From NCBI RefSeq assembly GCF_003667315.2, contig NZ_RCTZ02000007.1, positions 1 to 64,000 of the forward strand: a stretch of DNA of 64,000 bases, read 5' to 3'. Shown in pieces: positions 43,754 through 52,544 of the stretch. Position numbers and translations under genes: made by a program. The notes under the pieces are model-generated. The model searched no databases and had not been told where the DNA came from. It was given only the letters and a program-made list of their open reading frames with translations. The stretch is from Tropicibacter alexandrii (lineage in GTDB: Bacteria; Pseudomonadota; Alphaproteobacteria; Rhodobacterales; Rhodobacteraceae). Positions within the stretch are counted from its first letter, which is position 1; each line of letters opens with the position of its first letter.

Positions 43754-44938
43754 ATGCCCGATCTTGATGTCATCGTGGTCGGAGGCGGGCCTGCAGGCGC
43801 CACCGCGGCCGAGGATCTGGCCCGGTCCGGCCATCGCGTGGCCTTTCTGGATCGCGATGGGCGCATCAAGCCCTGTGGCGGCGCTATCCCACCCCGGCTG
43901 ATCGCGGATTTCCACATTCCCGACGACCTGCTGGTTGCCCGCATCACCACCGCGCGCATGATCGCGCCCAGCGGGCGCAAGGTCGATATCCCGATCGAGA
44001 ATGGCTTTGTCGGCATGGTCGACCGCGAGGTCTTTGACGCCTATCTGCGCGACCGTGCCGAACATGCCGGGGCGACGCGCCTGACCGGCACCTTCCTGCG
44101 GATCGAGCGCGACCCGGACGGGCCAAGCGTCATCTACCGCGACAAGGCCAGCGGGGCGGAACGCAGCCTGCGCACGCGGCTTGTGATCGGCGCGGATGGC
44201 GCGCGCTCGGTCGTGGCGCGGGCCGAAGTGCCCGGCGGCGACCGCATCCCCTACGTCATCGCCTATCACGAGATCGTCGCCGCGCCGCAGGCCGGTGGCC
44301 CCTATGACCCGGATCGCTGTGACGTGGTTTATGACGGGCGCATTTCCCCGGATTTCTACGGCTGGGTCTTTCCGCATGGGCAACATGCCAGCGTCGGCAT
44401 GGGGTCGATGCTGCGCGATGTCGATCTGAAACAGGCCACCGCCGCTTTGCGCGAAGCCAGCGGCATGACGGATTGCAAGACGATCCGCCGCGAAGGCGCG
44501 CCGATCCCGCTCAAACCGCTGGACCGTTGGGACAATGGCCGCGACGTGGTGCTGGCGGGGGACGCGGCGGGCGTCGTCGCCCCCAGTTCGGGCGAGGGCA
44601 TCTATTACGCCATGGTCGGTGGCCGCGTCGCCGCCACGGCGGCAGCGGCTTGCCTGACGACCGGGCGCGCACGCGACCTGCGGCTGGCGCGGCGCCTGTT
44701 CATGCGCGAACACAAGATGGTGTTCCGCGTGCTGGCCTCGATGCAGAACGCCTATTACCGGTCGGACGACCGGCGCGAACGGTTCGTGTCGCTCTGCCAT
44801 GACATCGACGTGCAGCGGCTGACCTTCGAGGCCTATATGAACAAGAAACTGGTGCGCGCGCGTCCGATGGCGCATCTGCGCATCGGGCTCAAGAACCTTG
44901 CCCATCTCAGCGGGCTGGTCTCCGCCGAGCGCACCTGA
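43754..44938 (+). CDS. bchP: Geranylgeranyl reductase BchP
   Basis: BchP (394 residues) reduces the geranylgeranyl tail of bacteriochlorophyll to phytyl with NADPH. FAD motif VVGGGPAGATAAEDLARSG at the N-terminus, then PCGGAIPPRLI, GADGARSVVAR and GDAAGVVAPSSGEGIYYAM. Three bases separate it from the preceding gene. It is the last gene of the photosynthesis cluster; idi, which often follows, is absent. Confidence 0.97.
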   Translation: MPDLDVIVVGGGPAGATAAEDLARSGHRVAFLDRDGRIKPCGGAIPPRLIADFHIPDDLLVARITTARMIAPSGRKVDIPIENGFVGMVDREVFDAYLRDRAEHAGATRLTGTFLRIERDPDGPSVIYRDKASGAERSLRTRLVIGADGARSVVARAEVPGGDRIPYVIAYHEIVAAPQAGGPYDPDRCDVVYDGRISPDFYGWVFPHGQHASVGMGSMLRDVDLKQATAALREASGMTDCKTIRREGAPIPLKPLDRWDNGRDVVLAGDAAGVVAPSSGEGIYYAMVGGRVAATAAAACLTTGRARDLRLARRLFMREHKMVFRVLASMQNAYYRSDDRRERFVSLCHDIDVQRLTFEAYMNKKLVRARPMAHLRIGLKNLAHLSGLVSAERT

Positions 44939-44954
44939 CGCCCGGCGGACCGTC

Positions 44955-45359
44955 TCAGGGCTGGTAGCGCCATTCGCCCTTTTTCGCTGCCAAGGCTTCC
45001 TCGCCAGCAAGCAGCGTCGACGGCGGCTGTTCAGACCGGGCCGCGCGGTGCTCCGGCGCGATCTGGGCGTCCGGGGCGGCAGTTTGCTTCGGTGCCTCGG
45101 CGGGTGGGTCATGCGGCCCGTCCTCGTCCCAGCCGGGCACGCCCTTCAGCCCTTCGAACGGACCCCAGTCATCCAGCGCCAGCCCGCAGACATGGCGTTG
45201 CAGGAAAGCGCCACATCCGAGCAGGACAAGCACCCCGGCAATGGCCGCGATGATGCCGCCGGTCGCGATGCCGACGATCGCGGCGACACATAGCCCGGCC
45301 AGTCCACTCAATAGCCAGCAAATGGTCTGGCAGCTGTTGTTGTCAGAACTTTTCGACAC
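44955..45359 (-). CDS. Small membrane protein of unknown function
   Basis: A 134-residue protein with two hydrophobic segments near the N-terminus (WLLSGLAGLCVAAIVGIA and IIAAIAGVLVLLGCGAFL) and a Pro/Ala-rich hydrophilic tail. I do not recognise a domain; similar short CWLL-type membrane proteins occur in Rhodobacteraceae. It is convergent with bchP and on the same strand as, but 142 bases from, the RidA gene. The gap 45360-45501 shows no convincing gene. Confidence 0.6.
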   Translation of the reverse strand: MSKSSDNNSCQTICWLLSGLAGLCVAAIVGIATGGIIAAIAGVLVLLGCGAFLQRHVCGLALDDWGPFEGLKGVPGWDEDGPHDPPAEAPKQTAAPDAQIAPEHRAARSEQPPSTLLAGEEALAAKKGEWRYQP

Positions 45360-45501
45360 GCCTTACGTCCCCCATCAATTTCGGTGCAATGAGAGGGAGC
45401 CTAGCAGCTTTCGGCGATTCCGTCCTCATCCGGGTTGCGAAAATCGCCAAGGCATTGCGCTGCTTGCAAATCGAAGCCGTCCTGCCCCGTTGCGCAGCGG
45501 G

Positions 45502-45840
45502 TCAACAGGCGGCGGTGACGATGATTTCGACCTTCAGCTCGGGCCGTGCGAGCCGTGCTTCGCCGCAGGCGCGGGCGGGGGCATGGCCCTCGGGCACCCA
45601 GGCGTCCCAGACCGCGTTCATCTCGGCGAAATCGGCCATATCGGCAAGCCAGATCACCACCTGCAACATGCGGTCGCGCGACGATCCGGCCTTGGCCAGA
45701 AGGGCGTCGACCCGGCCAAGGCAATCGCGGGTCTGCTCGGTCACCGTGTCGCCATCGCCGACCTGTCCGCACAGGTAGGCCACGCCGTTATGCTTGACGA
45801 TCTTGCTCATGCGCTGGCCGGTCTCGATGCGTTCGATCAT
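45502..45840 (-). CDS. RidA/YjgF family enamine/imine deaminase
   Basis: A 112-residue single-domain RidA protein ([25 protein letters not shown]..., RARCGEARL-type Arg near the end in [12 protein letters not shown]). RidA proteins hydrolyse reactive imines released by FAD amine oxidases, which fits the three oxidoreductase genes directly upstream. Last gene of the amine oxidase/TRAP operon; starts 10 bases after the preceding stop. Confidence 0.9.
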   Translation of the reverse strand: MIERIETGQRMSKIVKHNGVAYLCGQVGDGDTVTEQTRDCLGRVDALLAKAGSSRDRMLQVVIWLADMADFAEMNAVWDAWVPEGHAPARACGEARLARPELKVEIIVTAAC

Positions 45841-45850
45841 GTGAAGTCTC

Positions 45851-47245
45851 CTATTCCGCCGCGTCCTGCGCGGTCTGGTCCATCTGTGCCAATTCGCCCA
45901 GCGTCACCGGTTTGAGCGGCGCGCGCACGCGATAATATCCTGTCGCATCGGGCGTTTGCCCGTTGGCCTCGGCCAATAGGGCGGTCACGGTCAAGCCGCA
46001 ATAGCGCCCTTGGCACGGGCCCATCCCGGCGCGGCCAAAGGCCTTGGCCTGGTTCGGTCCAACACAGCCCAAGCTGGCGTAGTTTCGGATATCCCCCGCG
46101 GTCACCTCTTCGCAGCGGCAGATCAGCGTCGCATCCGCAGGCGCCAGTGCCTCGGGGCAGGGCGGATAGGCGCGGTCGAGAAATGGGCGCACGGCGCGTT
46201 CGCGGGCAAGGGTCGCGCGCAAGGGCGCGGCCTGCCGGTCAAGCTCGGTCTGTGTGATGCGTCCCGCAGCCTGCGCGACATGCAGGGCCGCAAGGCGACC
46301 GGCCTCTTCGGCCACTTTCGCCCCGCCGATCCCGGCGCTGTCGCCGGCAACGTAGATGCCGGGCACGTCGCTTTGGCCCCAAATGTCGAGCCGTGGCAGG
46401 AAACAGGCCTGCGCCGCGTTCCAGTCATGGGCGATCCCAAGCGACCGCGCCGCCTGCACGTTTGGCACGACGCCGTGATGCAGGTAGACCGTGTCGCAGG
46501 CGATCCGGTGCGATTTGCCGCCCGCGGAAAAGGACAGGGCCTCGGCGCGGGCAAGCCCCTCGATCGCGAGGCCGGTGGCGCCGACATGGCGTTTCACCCC
46601 GCCACGCTTGAGTTCGGCCAGCAGGCCCAGCCCCTTGAGCAGATAGCGCCATCCGCGCAAGGCCCCGCCGAGGTGGCGCATCGCCCCCAGCAGATCGCTG
46701 CGTGTTGCGGTTTCCACCAGCGCCAGCGGCGGCGTTCCGGCGCGCAGCATCTGCGCGGCCGTCAGGTAAAGAAGGGGACCCGTGCCCACCAGCACCGCGC
46801 GCCGGGCCAGCACGCCCGATTGCTTGAGCAGGATCTGCCCGGCTCCGGCGGTCATCACCCCCGGCAGGGTCCAGCCGGGCAGGGGCATCGGGCGCTCGAT
46901 GGCACCGGTGGCCAACAGCACGCGATCCGCCATGACCTGCGCGCCGCGCCCGTCTTTGGTGTAGGACAGGGCAAAGCCCTCTTCGATGGCCCAGACCACC
47001 GCGCCGCTGACATGGTCGACGCCGCTGTGTTTCAGGGCCGCCGTCAGGGTTGCGCCATGGGTGTAGTCTGGCCCGAGGAGATCGCCACGCAACGCCGCTG
47101 CGCGATCCACGTCGCGATAGATCTGGCCGCCCGCGCGCGGTTGTTCATCCAGCAGCGTGACGCGCAACCCCTGCCGCGCGGCCAAGGCGGCGGCGGCCAT
47201 GCCCGCAGGGCCTGCGCCGATGATGGCCAGATCAACCCGCGTCAT
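45851..47245 (-). CDS. FAD/NAD(P) oxidoreductase with BFD-like [2Fe-2S] domain (opine/hydroxyproline dehydrogenase type)
   Basis: A 464-residue flavoprotein with an N-terminal FAD motif ([16 protein letters not shown]), a second Rossmann motif [11 protein letters not shown] and [12 protein letters not shown]-terminal BFD-like Cys set ([11 protein letters not shown]...[11 protein letters not shown]) binds a 2Fe-2S cluster. It matches the alpha subunit of opine, nopaline and D-hydroxyproline dehydrogenases. ATG at 47245 is preferred to GTG at 47251 because of GAGG spacing. It overlaps the ferredoxin-like gene. Confidence 0.9.
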   Translation of the reverse strand: MTRVDLAIIGAGPAGMAAAALAARQGLRVTLLDEQPRAGGQIYRDVDRAAALRGDLLGPDYTHGATLTAALKHSGVDHVSGAVVWAIEEGFALSYTKDGRGAQVMADRVLLATGAIERPMPLPGWTLPGVMTAGAGQILLKQSGVLARRAVLVGTGPLLYLTAAQMLRAGTPPLALVETATRSDLLGAMRHLGGALRGWRYLLKGLGLLAELKRGGVKRHVGATGLAIEGLARAEALSFSAGGKSHRIACDTVYLHHGVVPNVQAARSLGIAHDWNAAQACFLPRLDIWGQSDVPGIYVAGDSAGIGGAKVAEEAGRLAALHVAQAAGRITQTELDRQAAPLRATLARERAVRPFLDRAYPPCPEALAPADATLICRCEEVTAGDIRNYASLGCVGPNQAKAFGRAGMGPCQGRYCGLTVTALLAEANGQTPDATGYYRVRAPLKPVTLGELAQMDQTAQDAAE

Positions 47246-47534
47246 GGTCACCCTCGTGCGGTCGGTCGATCTGCAAGCCTGCGGTGACCTCGGTCATGCA
47301 GGCCTGCCGTGCGACCCCGTCGATCTCGACGAGACAGTCGAAACAGGCCCCCATCATGCAGAACGGCCCACGCGGCGCGCCGGAAACCGGCGTCTGCCGA
47401 AAAGCGCCCACCCCGGCGGTCAGCAACGCGGCGGCAAGGTTCGCGCCCAAGGGCAGGTCCAGCGGCGCACCGGCGAAGGTGACCGTGACCCGGGATGCGG
47501 TCTCGGTTTCAAGAAACGGCGAAGCGTTGTTCAC
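47232..47534 (-). CDS. Small (2Fe-2S)-binding subunit of the amine dehydrogenase complex
   Basis: A 100-residue plant-ferredoxin-like protein with the short Cys motif FCMMGACFDCLVEIDG and a fourth Cys in ARQACMTEV, typical of the gamma subunit of opine/D-hydroxyproline dehydrogenases. It starts at GTG (47534) inside the end of the DadA-like gene and runs into the FAD subunit gene, so the three subunits are coupled. Confidence 0.87.
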   Translation of the reverse strand: MNNASPFLETETASRVTVTFAGAPLDLPLGANLAAALLTAGVGAFRQTPVSGAPRGPFCMMGACFDCLVEIDGVARQACMTEVTAGLQIDRPHEGDHDAG

Positions 47535-48609
47535 TGAACACCTCCAGATCGGGCGCGGCCTCGGTGCCTTCGAGCCAGTCGGGCAGCAGGCGGGCATGGG
47601 CCGCGGCAAGGGTGATGCCGCTGTGACAGGTCACCAGATAGGCGCCGGGCATCGTCGCGCTGTGTTGGTAGATCGGCAGACCATCGGGCGACAACACGCG
47701 CAGCGCGCCCCAAGACCGCACCAGCTGCGCCTTGGCCAGCGCCGGGTAGGCCGCGATGGCATCAGCGGCGAGACCGGACAGGCCGGGTTGCGTGACGCGG
47801 TCGTCAAGGCCGACCTCTTCGTTGGTGGCGCCGATCTGGATGCCGCCCTCGTCGACCTGCCGGGCGATCAACGAGGGGCGGTTGATGAGTTTGGGCAGCT
47901 TTTCGGTGATCAGCACCTGCCCGCGCTGCGGACGGATCGGTGCCTTGAAGCCCATCGACGGCCCCAGCGTCGCAGCCCCCAGACCGGCGGCCAGCACGAC
48001 CTTGGCCGAGGTGACGGTGGTGCCATCCTCGCAGGTGACGCGGAAACTGTCGGGTTTGCTCACGCGGCTCACCGTCTTGCCGGTCAACACCCGCCCGCCC
48101 AGACGGCGCACATCGGCAGCTAGCGCGCGCAGCAGCTGAAGCGGGTTCGCGTGGCCGTCCTGATGGTGCAGGATCGCGCCGACGACCTTTGGCCCGATAT
48201 GCGGCTCTTCCTTGCGCAGGGCGTTGTGGCCGAGAACCTCGAACGGGTAGTCGCCGCCCAGTTTTTCCTTGAGCACGTTATACTTGTCGACGGTCTCTTG
48301 CAGGCTCTCCTCGGAGAAGTGCAGGTCGTAGCCGCCGTTTTGTTCCAATGGCACCGACTGCCCGGTGGCGTCACCCAGTTCGGCGGCGAAATCGGCCCAG
48401 AGCGCGGCGGAGCCTTGTGACCACTGCGCATAGCGCGGCTGGTTCATGCCCTTGGACTGCACCCAGACCAGCCCGAAATTGCCCCGGCTGGCGCGGAACG
48501 ACCCGTCATCGCCATCCAGAACGGTCACGGTGCGCCCGCGCTTCAGCAGGCCCCACGCGACCGAAAGGCCAACGACGCCGCCGCCGATGAGGGTATAATC
48601 GGTTTCCAT
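47509..48609 (-). CDS. DadA-like FAD-dependent amino-acid/opine oxidase subunit
   Basis: A 366-residue DAO-family flavoprotein: N-terminal TLIGGGVVGLSVAWGLLKRG, central IRPQRGQVLITEKLP and a C-terminal SPDGLPIYQHSATMPGAYLVTCHSGITLA. It is the beta (catalytic) subunit of the three-subunit dehydrogenase. A family-based guess is oxidation of a secondary amine such as an opine, D-amino acid or hydroxyproline; the sequence does not fix the substrate. Confidence 0.9.
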   Translation of the reverse strand: METDYTLIGGGVVGLSVAWGLLKRGRTVTVLDGDDGSFRASRGNFGLVWVQSKGMNQPRYAQWSQGSAALWADFAAELGDATGQSVPLEQNGGYDLHFSEESLQETVDKYNVLKEKLGGDYPFEVLGHNALRKEEPHIGPKVVGAILHHQDGHANPLQLLRALAADVRRLGGRVLTGKTVSRVSKPDSFRVTCEDGTTVTSAKVVLAAGLGAATLGPSMGFKAPIRPQRGQVLITEKLPKLINRPSLIARQVDEGGIQIGATNEEVGLDDRVTQPGLSGLAADAIAAYPALAKAQLVRSWGALRVLSPDGLPIYQHSATMPGAYLVTCHSGITLAAAHARLLPDWLEGTEAAPDLEVFSEQRFAVS

Positions 48610-48668
48610 TGGTCCTGCTCCGGTCGGGTTGGCCGGGCGATACGCACCGCCCGGCCCCTTTATGGGGA

Positions 48669-49667
48669 TCAGTTGGCGCTTGCCGCAACTTTGTCGAGGA
48701 TCGCCTGCCCCCAATCGGCGCCCACGTCTTCCAGAACGGCGGGCCAGACATCGGCGCGCGCCTTGGCCGCCATCGCGGCGAGGTCCTCGTCGCTCAGCTT
48801 GACGACGGTTGCGCCCAACTCGTCCACCAGACGCTGTTCGTTGCGCGCCTGATCGGCCTCGGCGACCTCCCAGCGGGTGGCCTCGAACGCGGCGGCCTGT
48901 TCGCGCAGCGCCGCTTGGTCCTCGTCCGACAGCCCGGCGAGGCTTTCGTTCGAGATGATCATGTACCACACCTCGAAATGGGTGTTGGCGGGGATGTAGG
49001 TCTTGGTCACGTCGCGGAACGAGGCGTAATAGCCCTCGGCCCCCGAGCCGATGACACCGTCGACCACCCCGGTCTGCACGGCGGTGAACGCCTCGGAGAA
49101 GGGGATCGGCGACGGGATGTACCCCAGCGCCTCGCCGGTCAGCTGGAAGGACTTGATGCCCGGCACGCGGACCTTGATGCCGTTGGGCTCGACCGAGCCG
49201 GCCATCTTGTTTTCGACGTTCAGCGCGATGCCGCCGAAATAGACCGGGTAGGCGGCCAGCATGGTGATGTCCTGCTCGGAATACAGGTCCGCCATGACCT
49301 CGCGCACGACACCGCCCGGGCCATAGACCGCGCGGGCCTGACCCCAGTTGCCCGCCAGATAGGGGAAGGAGCTGATCTGCATGCGACGGTCGGCGGCGGT
49401 GGCGGCAGGCTGGGTGGCCATGTCGATGGCGCCGACGCTGATGCGTTCCTGCACCGTGGTATAGTCGCCCAAGGCCGAGGCCGGGAAGAGGTTGATCGAC
49501 ACGTCACCGCCGGTGGCCTCGGCGACCTTTTCGGCGAAGGCGCGCAATTCCACGTCGATGGTGGCGTCCTGCGGACGCACATGGCTCATTTTCAGGTTTT
49601 GCGCCTCGGCGTAGCTGCCAAGGGCTATCAGGGCGGCGGCAGCCGTGGTCAGGAATGCATGTTTCAT
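48669..49667 (-). CDS. dctP: TRAP transporter substrate-binding protein (DctP)
   Basis: A 332-residue periplasmic protein with a signal peptide (about 1-22, MKHAFLTTAAAALIALGS) and a TRAP DctP fold; KVRVPGIKSFQLTGEALGYIPSPIPFSEAFTAVQTGVVDGV is the family core region around residues 165-205. It presumably delivers the substrate of the adjacent oxidase. It lies 45 bases after dctM and 59 before the DadA-like gene. Confidence 0.93.
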   Translation of the reverse strand: MKHAFLTTAAAALIALGSYAEAQNLKMSHVRPQDATIDVELRAFAEKVAEATGGDVSINLFPASALGDYTTVQERISVGAIDMATQPAATAADRRMQISSFPYLAGNWGQARAVYGPGGVVREVMADLYSEQDITMLAAYPVYFGGIALNVENKMAGSVEPNGIKVRVPGIKSFQLTGEALGYIPSPIPFSEAFTAVQTGVVDGVIGSGAEGYYASFRDVTKTYIPANTHFEVWYMIISNESLAGLSDEDQAALREQAAAFEATRWEVAEADQARNEQRLVDELGATVVKLSDEDLAAMAAKARADVWPAVLEDVGADWGQAILDKVAASAN

Positions 49668-49712
49668 TGGGTCTTTCCTCCGTATTGTCAGGGGTTTCAG
49701 TTGGGCAGGGGT

Positions 49713-51023
49713 TCAGGGGGCCACGTCGTAGCCAAAGAAGCGCGGCAGGAAGAGCGACAGGTCCGGCCAGAGCGAGGTCAGGAAGACCACCGGCACATAG
49801 CCGAACAGGATCAGCTTCATCGCGGGGGGGATGACCTTGGTCACCTTCACCTTGCCGATCCGCGCGCCGAGATACAGGATCGAGGCATAAGGCGGCGTGA
49901 CGCCCCCCATGGCGGTGTTCACACCCATGATCGCGGCGAATTGCACCGGGCTGACCCCGATCGCCTGCATCAGCGGCAGCAGCAAGGGCGCAATCAGGAT
50001 GATAGCGGTCACGTCGTTCACCACCATCCCCACAAGAAACAGCAGGATGTTGATCAGGATCAGCAGCAGGACCTTGTTCTCGGTGATGGCAAAGATGCCC
50101 TGCACCAACTGCTGCGGGATGCTTTCATAGACGAACATCTGGCTCAGGATCATCGAGAACAGGATCATCATCATGATCGCGCCGACCGCCGTGGCCGCCT
50201 CTTTGCCAGCGAAGAGAAAGTTCTCCCACCGCAGGCCCTTGTAGATCAGGAAGCCCACGGGAATGGCGTAGATCACCGACACGGCGGCGGCCTCGGTGGG
50301 TGTCATGACCCCGCCATAGATGCCGCCAAGGATGATGACCGGCATCAGCAGCGCCGGAAAGGCGTGGATGCCGCGCTTGGCCACCTCGCCCGACAGTTCG
50401 GAAAAGCTGGGCTTGTCGTCAAGGATCAGGTTGAACTTGCGCGACATCACAAGGTTGATGATCGAAAACGCCACCATGATCAGAAGGCCGGGGCCGAGCG
50501 TCGCCAGAAAGCAGGCGAGGATCGAGGTATCGGTCACCCAGCCATAGACGATCATCGTCACCGATGGCGGGATCAGCAGGCCAAGGATCGAGGAATTGGC
50601 GATCAGCGCGGTGGCGTATTCGCGCGGGTAGCCGCGCTTTTCCATCTCGGGGATGAGCAGCGGCCCGATGGCGGCGATGCCGGTCAGGCCAGAGCCGGAG
50701 ATCGCCCCGATCACCGCGCAGCTGACCGCCGCCACGACGCCCAAGCCCCCGCGCACATGGCCGATGAACGCATTGACGAAGCGCAGCAAGGACGCGGCAA
50801 TCCCGCTTTCGGACATGATCGTTCCGGCGAGGACAAACAGCGGGATGGCCAGCAGCACCGGGTTGCCCATCTGCTGGAACCCCCACAGCATCATGCCCTT
50901 CATCGTCACGTCGCCGACGAAATACATCACCATCAGCGCCGCGCCAAAGCAGTAGGGCAGCGGCACGCCCAGCGTCAGGGTGATGACCAGAATGGCGATG
51001 GCGATCAGCGCGATCTCGATCAT
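49713..51023 (-). CDS. dctM: TRAP transporter large permease (DctM)
   Basis: A 436-residue, roughly 12-helix DctM/SiaM protein, start MIEIALIAIAILVITLTLGV. Family segments: AAVSCAVIGAISGSGLTGIAAIG, LIPPSVTMIVYGWVTDTS and GVNTAMGGVTPPYASILYLG. Sodium-coupled uptake with DctQ and DctP. Its start overlaps the dctQ stop (ATGA). Confidence 0.95.
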   Translation of the reverse strand: MIEIALIAIAILVITLTLGVPLPYCFGAALMVMYFVGDVTMKGMMLWGFQQMGNPVLLAIPLFVLAGTIMSESGIAASLLRFVNAFIGHVRGGLGVVAAVSCAVIGAISGSGLTGIAAIGPLLIPEMEKRGYPREYATALIANSSILGLLIPPSVTMIVYGWVTDTSILACFLATLGPGLLIMVAFSIINLVMSRKFNLILDDKPSFSELSGEVAKRGIHAFPALLMPVIILGGIYGGVMTPTEAAAVSVIYAIPVGFLIYKGLRWENFLFAGKEAATAVGAIMMMILFSMILSQMFVYESIPQQLVQGIFAITENKVLLLILINILLFLVGMVVNDVTAIILIAPLLLPLMQAIGVSPVQFAAIMGVNTAMGGVTPPYASILYLGARIGKVKVTKVIPPAMKLILFGYVPVVFLTSLWPDLSLFLPRFFGYDVAP

Positions 51024-51490
51024 GCTTGCTCTCCCGTGCGCAGGGCGCGGATGTGGCGCGTCAGGTGCCACGCGGTGTAGACCATCATCAGGCCCAGCCC
51101 CGTCAGCAGCGCGATGTCGGAATAGAAGGTCGGGATGTACAGCGTCGGGCTTTCGCGCCAGACCCGCCACGCGTAGCGGGTGTAATCCCACGCCCAGCTC
51201 AGCAGCCACAGCCCGACGATCAGGCTGATGATCTCGCCCACGATGGCAAGGATCGTATGGCCGCGATCCGTCTTGATGAAGATTTCCAGCACGTTGGCGC
51301 GGATATGCGTGTTCTCGCGCGAGGCGTTGACCGAACCGAGGATATACAGCCACAGGGTCGGATAGAGCATCGTCTCTTCCAGCCCCATCACGGGCACTTG
51401 CAGGACGTAGCGCGTGATCACCTGCACGAACTGGCCAAGGGCCACGATGCAGATCAGCGCCGTCAACAGGTATTGTGCGAATCTGTCCAT
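51020..51490 (-). CDS. dctQ: TRAP transporter small permease (DctQ)
   Basis: A 156-residue protein with four helices (start MDRFAQYLLTALICIVALGQ) and a conserved SRENTHIRANVL-type segment (NASRENTHIRANVLEIF). The ATG at 51490 gives normal DctQ length. First gene of dctQMP-oxidase-ridA, divergent from the LysR gene across 105 bases. Confidence 0.92.
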   Translation of the reverse strand: MDRFAQYLLTALICIVALGQFVQVITRYVLQVPVMGLEETMLYPTLWLYILGSVNASRENTHIRANVLEIFIKTDRGHTILAIVGEIISLIVGLWLLSWAWDYTRYAWRVWRESPTLYIPTFYSDIALLTGLGLMMVYTAWHLTRHIRALRTGEQA

Positions 51491-51580
51491 CTGTCCCCCG
51501 CCCGGTCGCGCCGTGATGTTGCGATGTGGGGCATGACACTGGACAAGCATCATAAAATCAATTTCATAATATCTGTGACT

Positions 51581-51599
51581 TCATAAACCAAGGTTATGA
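51581..51599. promoter_or_regulatory. Inverted repeat at the LysR start, likely its operator
   Basis: TCATAA-N7-TTATGA, with further TCATAA half-sites at about 51551 and 51563 upstream in the same AT-rich gap. The spacing fits the T-N11-A LysR-type box. It overlaps the first ATG of the regulator, suggesting autoregulation and control of divergent dctQ. Confidence 0.5.
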
Positions 51600-52531
51600 C
51601 TATGCATCTCTCCCTGCGGCAGTTGTCCACCTTTCGCGAAGTCATGCGATCCGGTTCGATCAGCCAAGCTGCGCGGACCCTCGGGCGCACGCAGCCTGCG
51701 GTGTCGACCATGGTGCAAACCCTCGAAGCGCAGCTTGGCCTTGCGCTGTTCGTGCGCACGCAGGGCAAGCTGACCCCGACCCCCGAGGCGCGTTTCTTTC
51801 TGGAGGAATGCGAGGACATCCTCGACCGGGTGGAACGGACCGAACGCGCGCTGGACCGGATCAGCGCCCTGCAATCGGGAAAGTTGCAGGTCGCCTGCCA
51901 TCCCGCAGCGTCGAGTGTCTTTCTGCCCCGCCTGATGACACGGTTTCTGGAGGGGCGCGACGCGCTGGAGGCGTCATTGATCATGCGGTCCTCCGACGTC
52001 ATCGAAGACCTTATCGCCTCGCAGCAATTCGATGTGGGCTTCTCGGAGACGCCGCAGCCCCGGACGTCGATCACGCAGGCGGATTATGATCTGGAATGTG
52101 TCTGCATCCTGCCGAAGGACGACCCGCTGGCCCGCGCCGATCTGGTCACGCCAGCGGATCTCGACGGGCGACCCATGGCGGTGCTGTTCGACGATCACCC
52201 AACGGCGATCCAGACCGAGGCCGCCTTTCGCGAGGCCGGGCGGCATTTCAACAAGCGGCTGGAATTGCGGACCTTTCTGCCCGGTCTGCACTTTGTCGAG
52301 GCGGGTTTGTGCGTGATGGTCTGCGATATGATCACGGCCTACAGCCAGTTGCATCTGGCGCAGGGGCAACAGCGTCTGGCGATCCGGCGCTTTCGCCCCC
52401 GGATCTCGAACAGCGTCTCGATCCTGACGCCCGGTTATGCCACGCAGTCGGTGGTCGCGCGCGCCTTCATCGCCGATCTCAAGCAGGCCGTCGGACAGAT
52501 GCAGGAGGTCATGGGGCAGGCCCTGTCGTGA
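51596..52531 (+). CDS. LysR-family transcriptional regulator
   Basis: A 311-residue LysR protein: N-terminal winged helix (LSLRQLSTFREVMRSGSISQAAR ... RTQPAVSTMVQTLEAQLG at about 5-48) and a periplasmic-binding-like effector domain. Divergent from dctQMP and the oxidase genes, it probably senses their substrate. An ATG at 51602 would leave the inverted repeat intact upstream and is an equally good start. Confidence 0.92.
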   Translation: MTMHLSLRQLSTFREVMRSGSISQAARTLGRTQPAVSTMVQTLEAQLGLALFVRTQGKLTPTPEARFFLEECEDILDRVERTERALDRISALQSGKLQVACHPAASSVFLPRLMTRFLEGRDALEASLIMRSSDVIEDLIASQQFDVGFSETPQPRTSITQADYDLECVCILPKDDPLARADLVTPADLDGRPMAVLFDDHPTAIQTEAAFREAGRHFNKRLELRTFLPGLHFVEAGLCVMVCDMITAYSQLHLAQGQQRLAIRRFRPRISNSVSILTPGYATQSVVARAFIADLKQAVGQMQEVMGQALS

Positions 52532-52544
52532 CGGCTGGCCCGGT

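Noticed and set aside
45401-45501. Short minus-strand peptide ending in FDLQAAQCLGDFRNPDEDGI
   Set aside because: It looks a little like a calcium-binding tail, but has no start codon with RBS and overlaps the end of ridA.
48609-51080. Open frame of 823 codons on the plus strand
   Set aside because: Opposite dctP and dctM, His/Asp/Gly-rich mirror composition, no recognisable domain.
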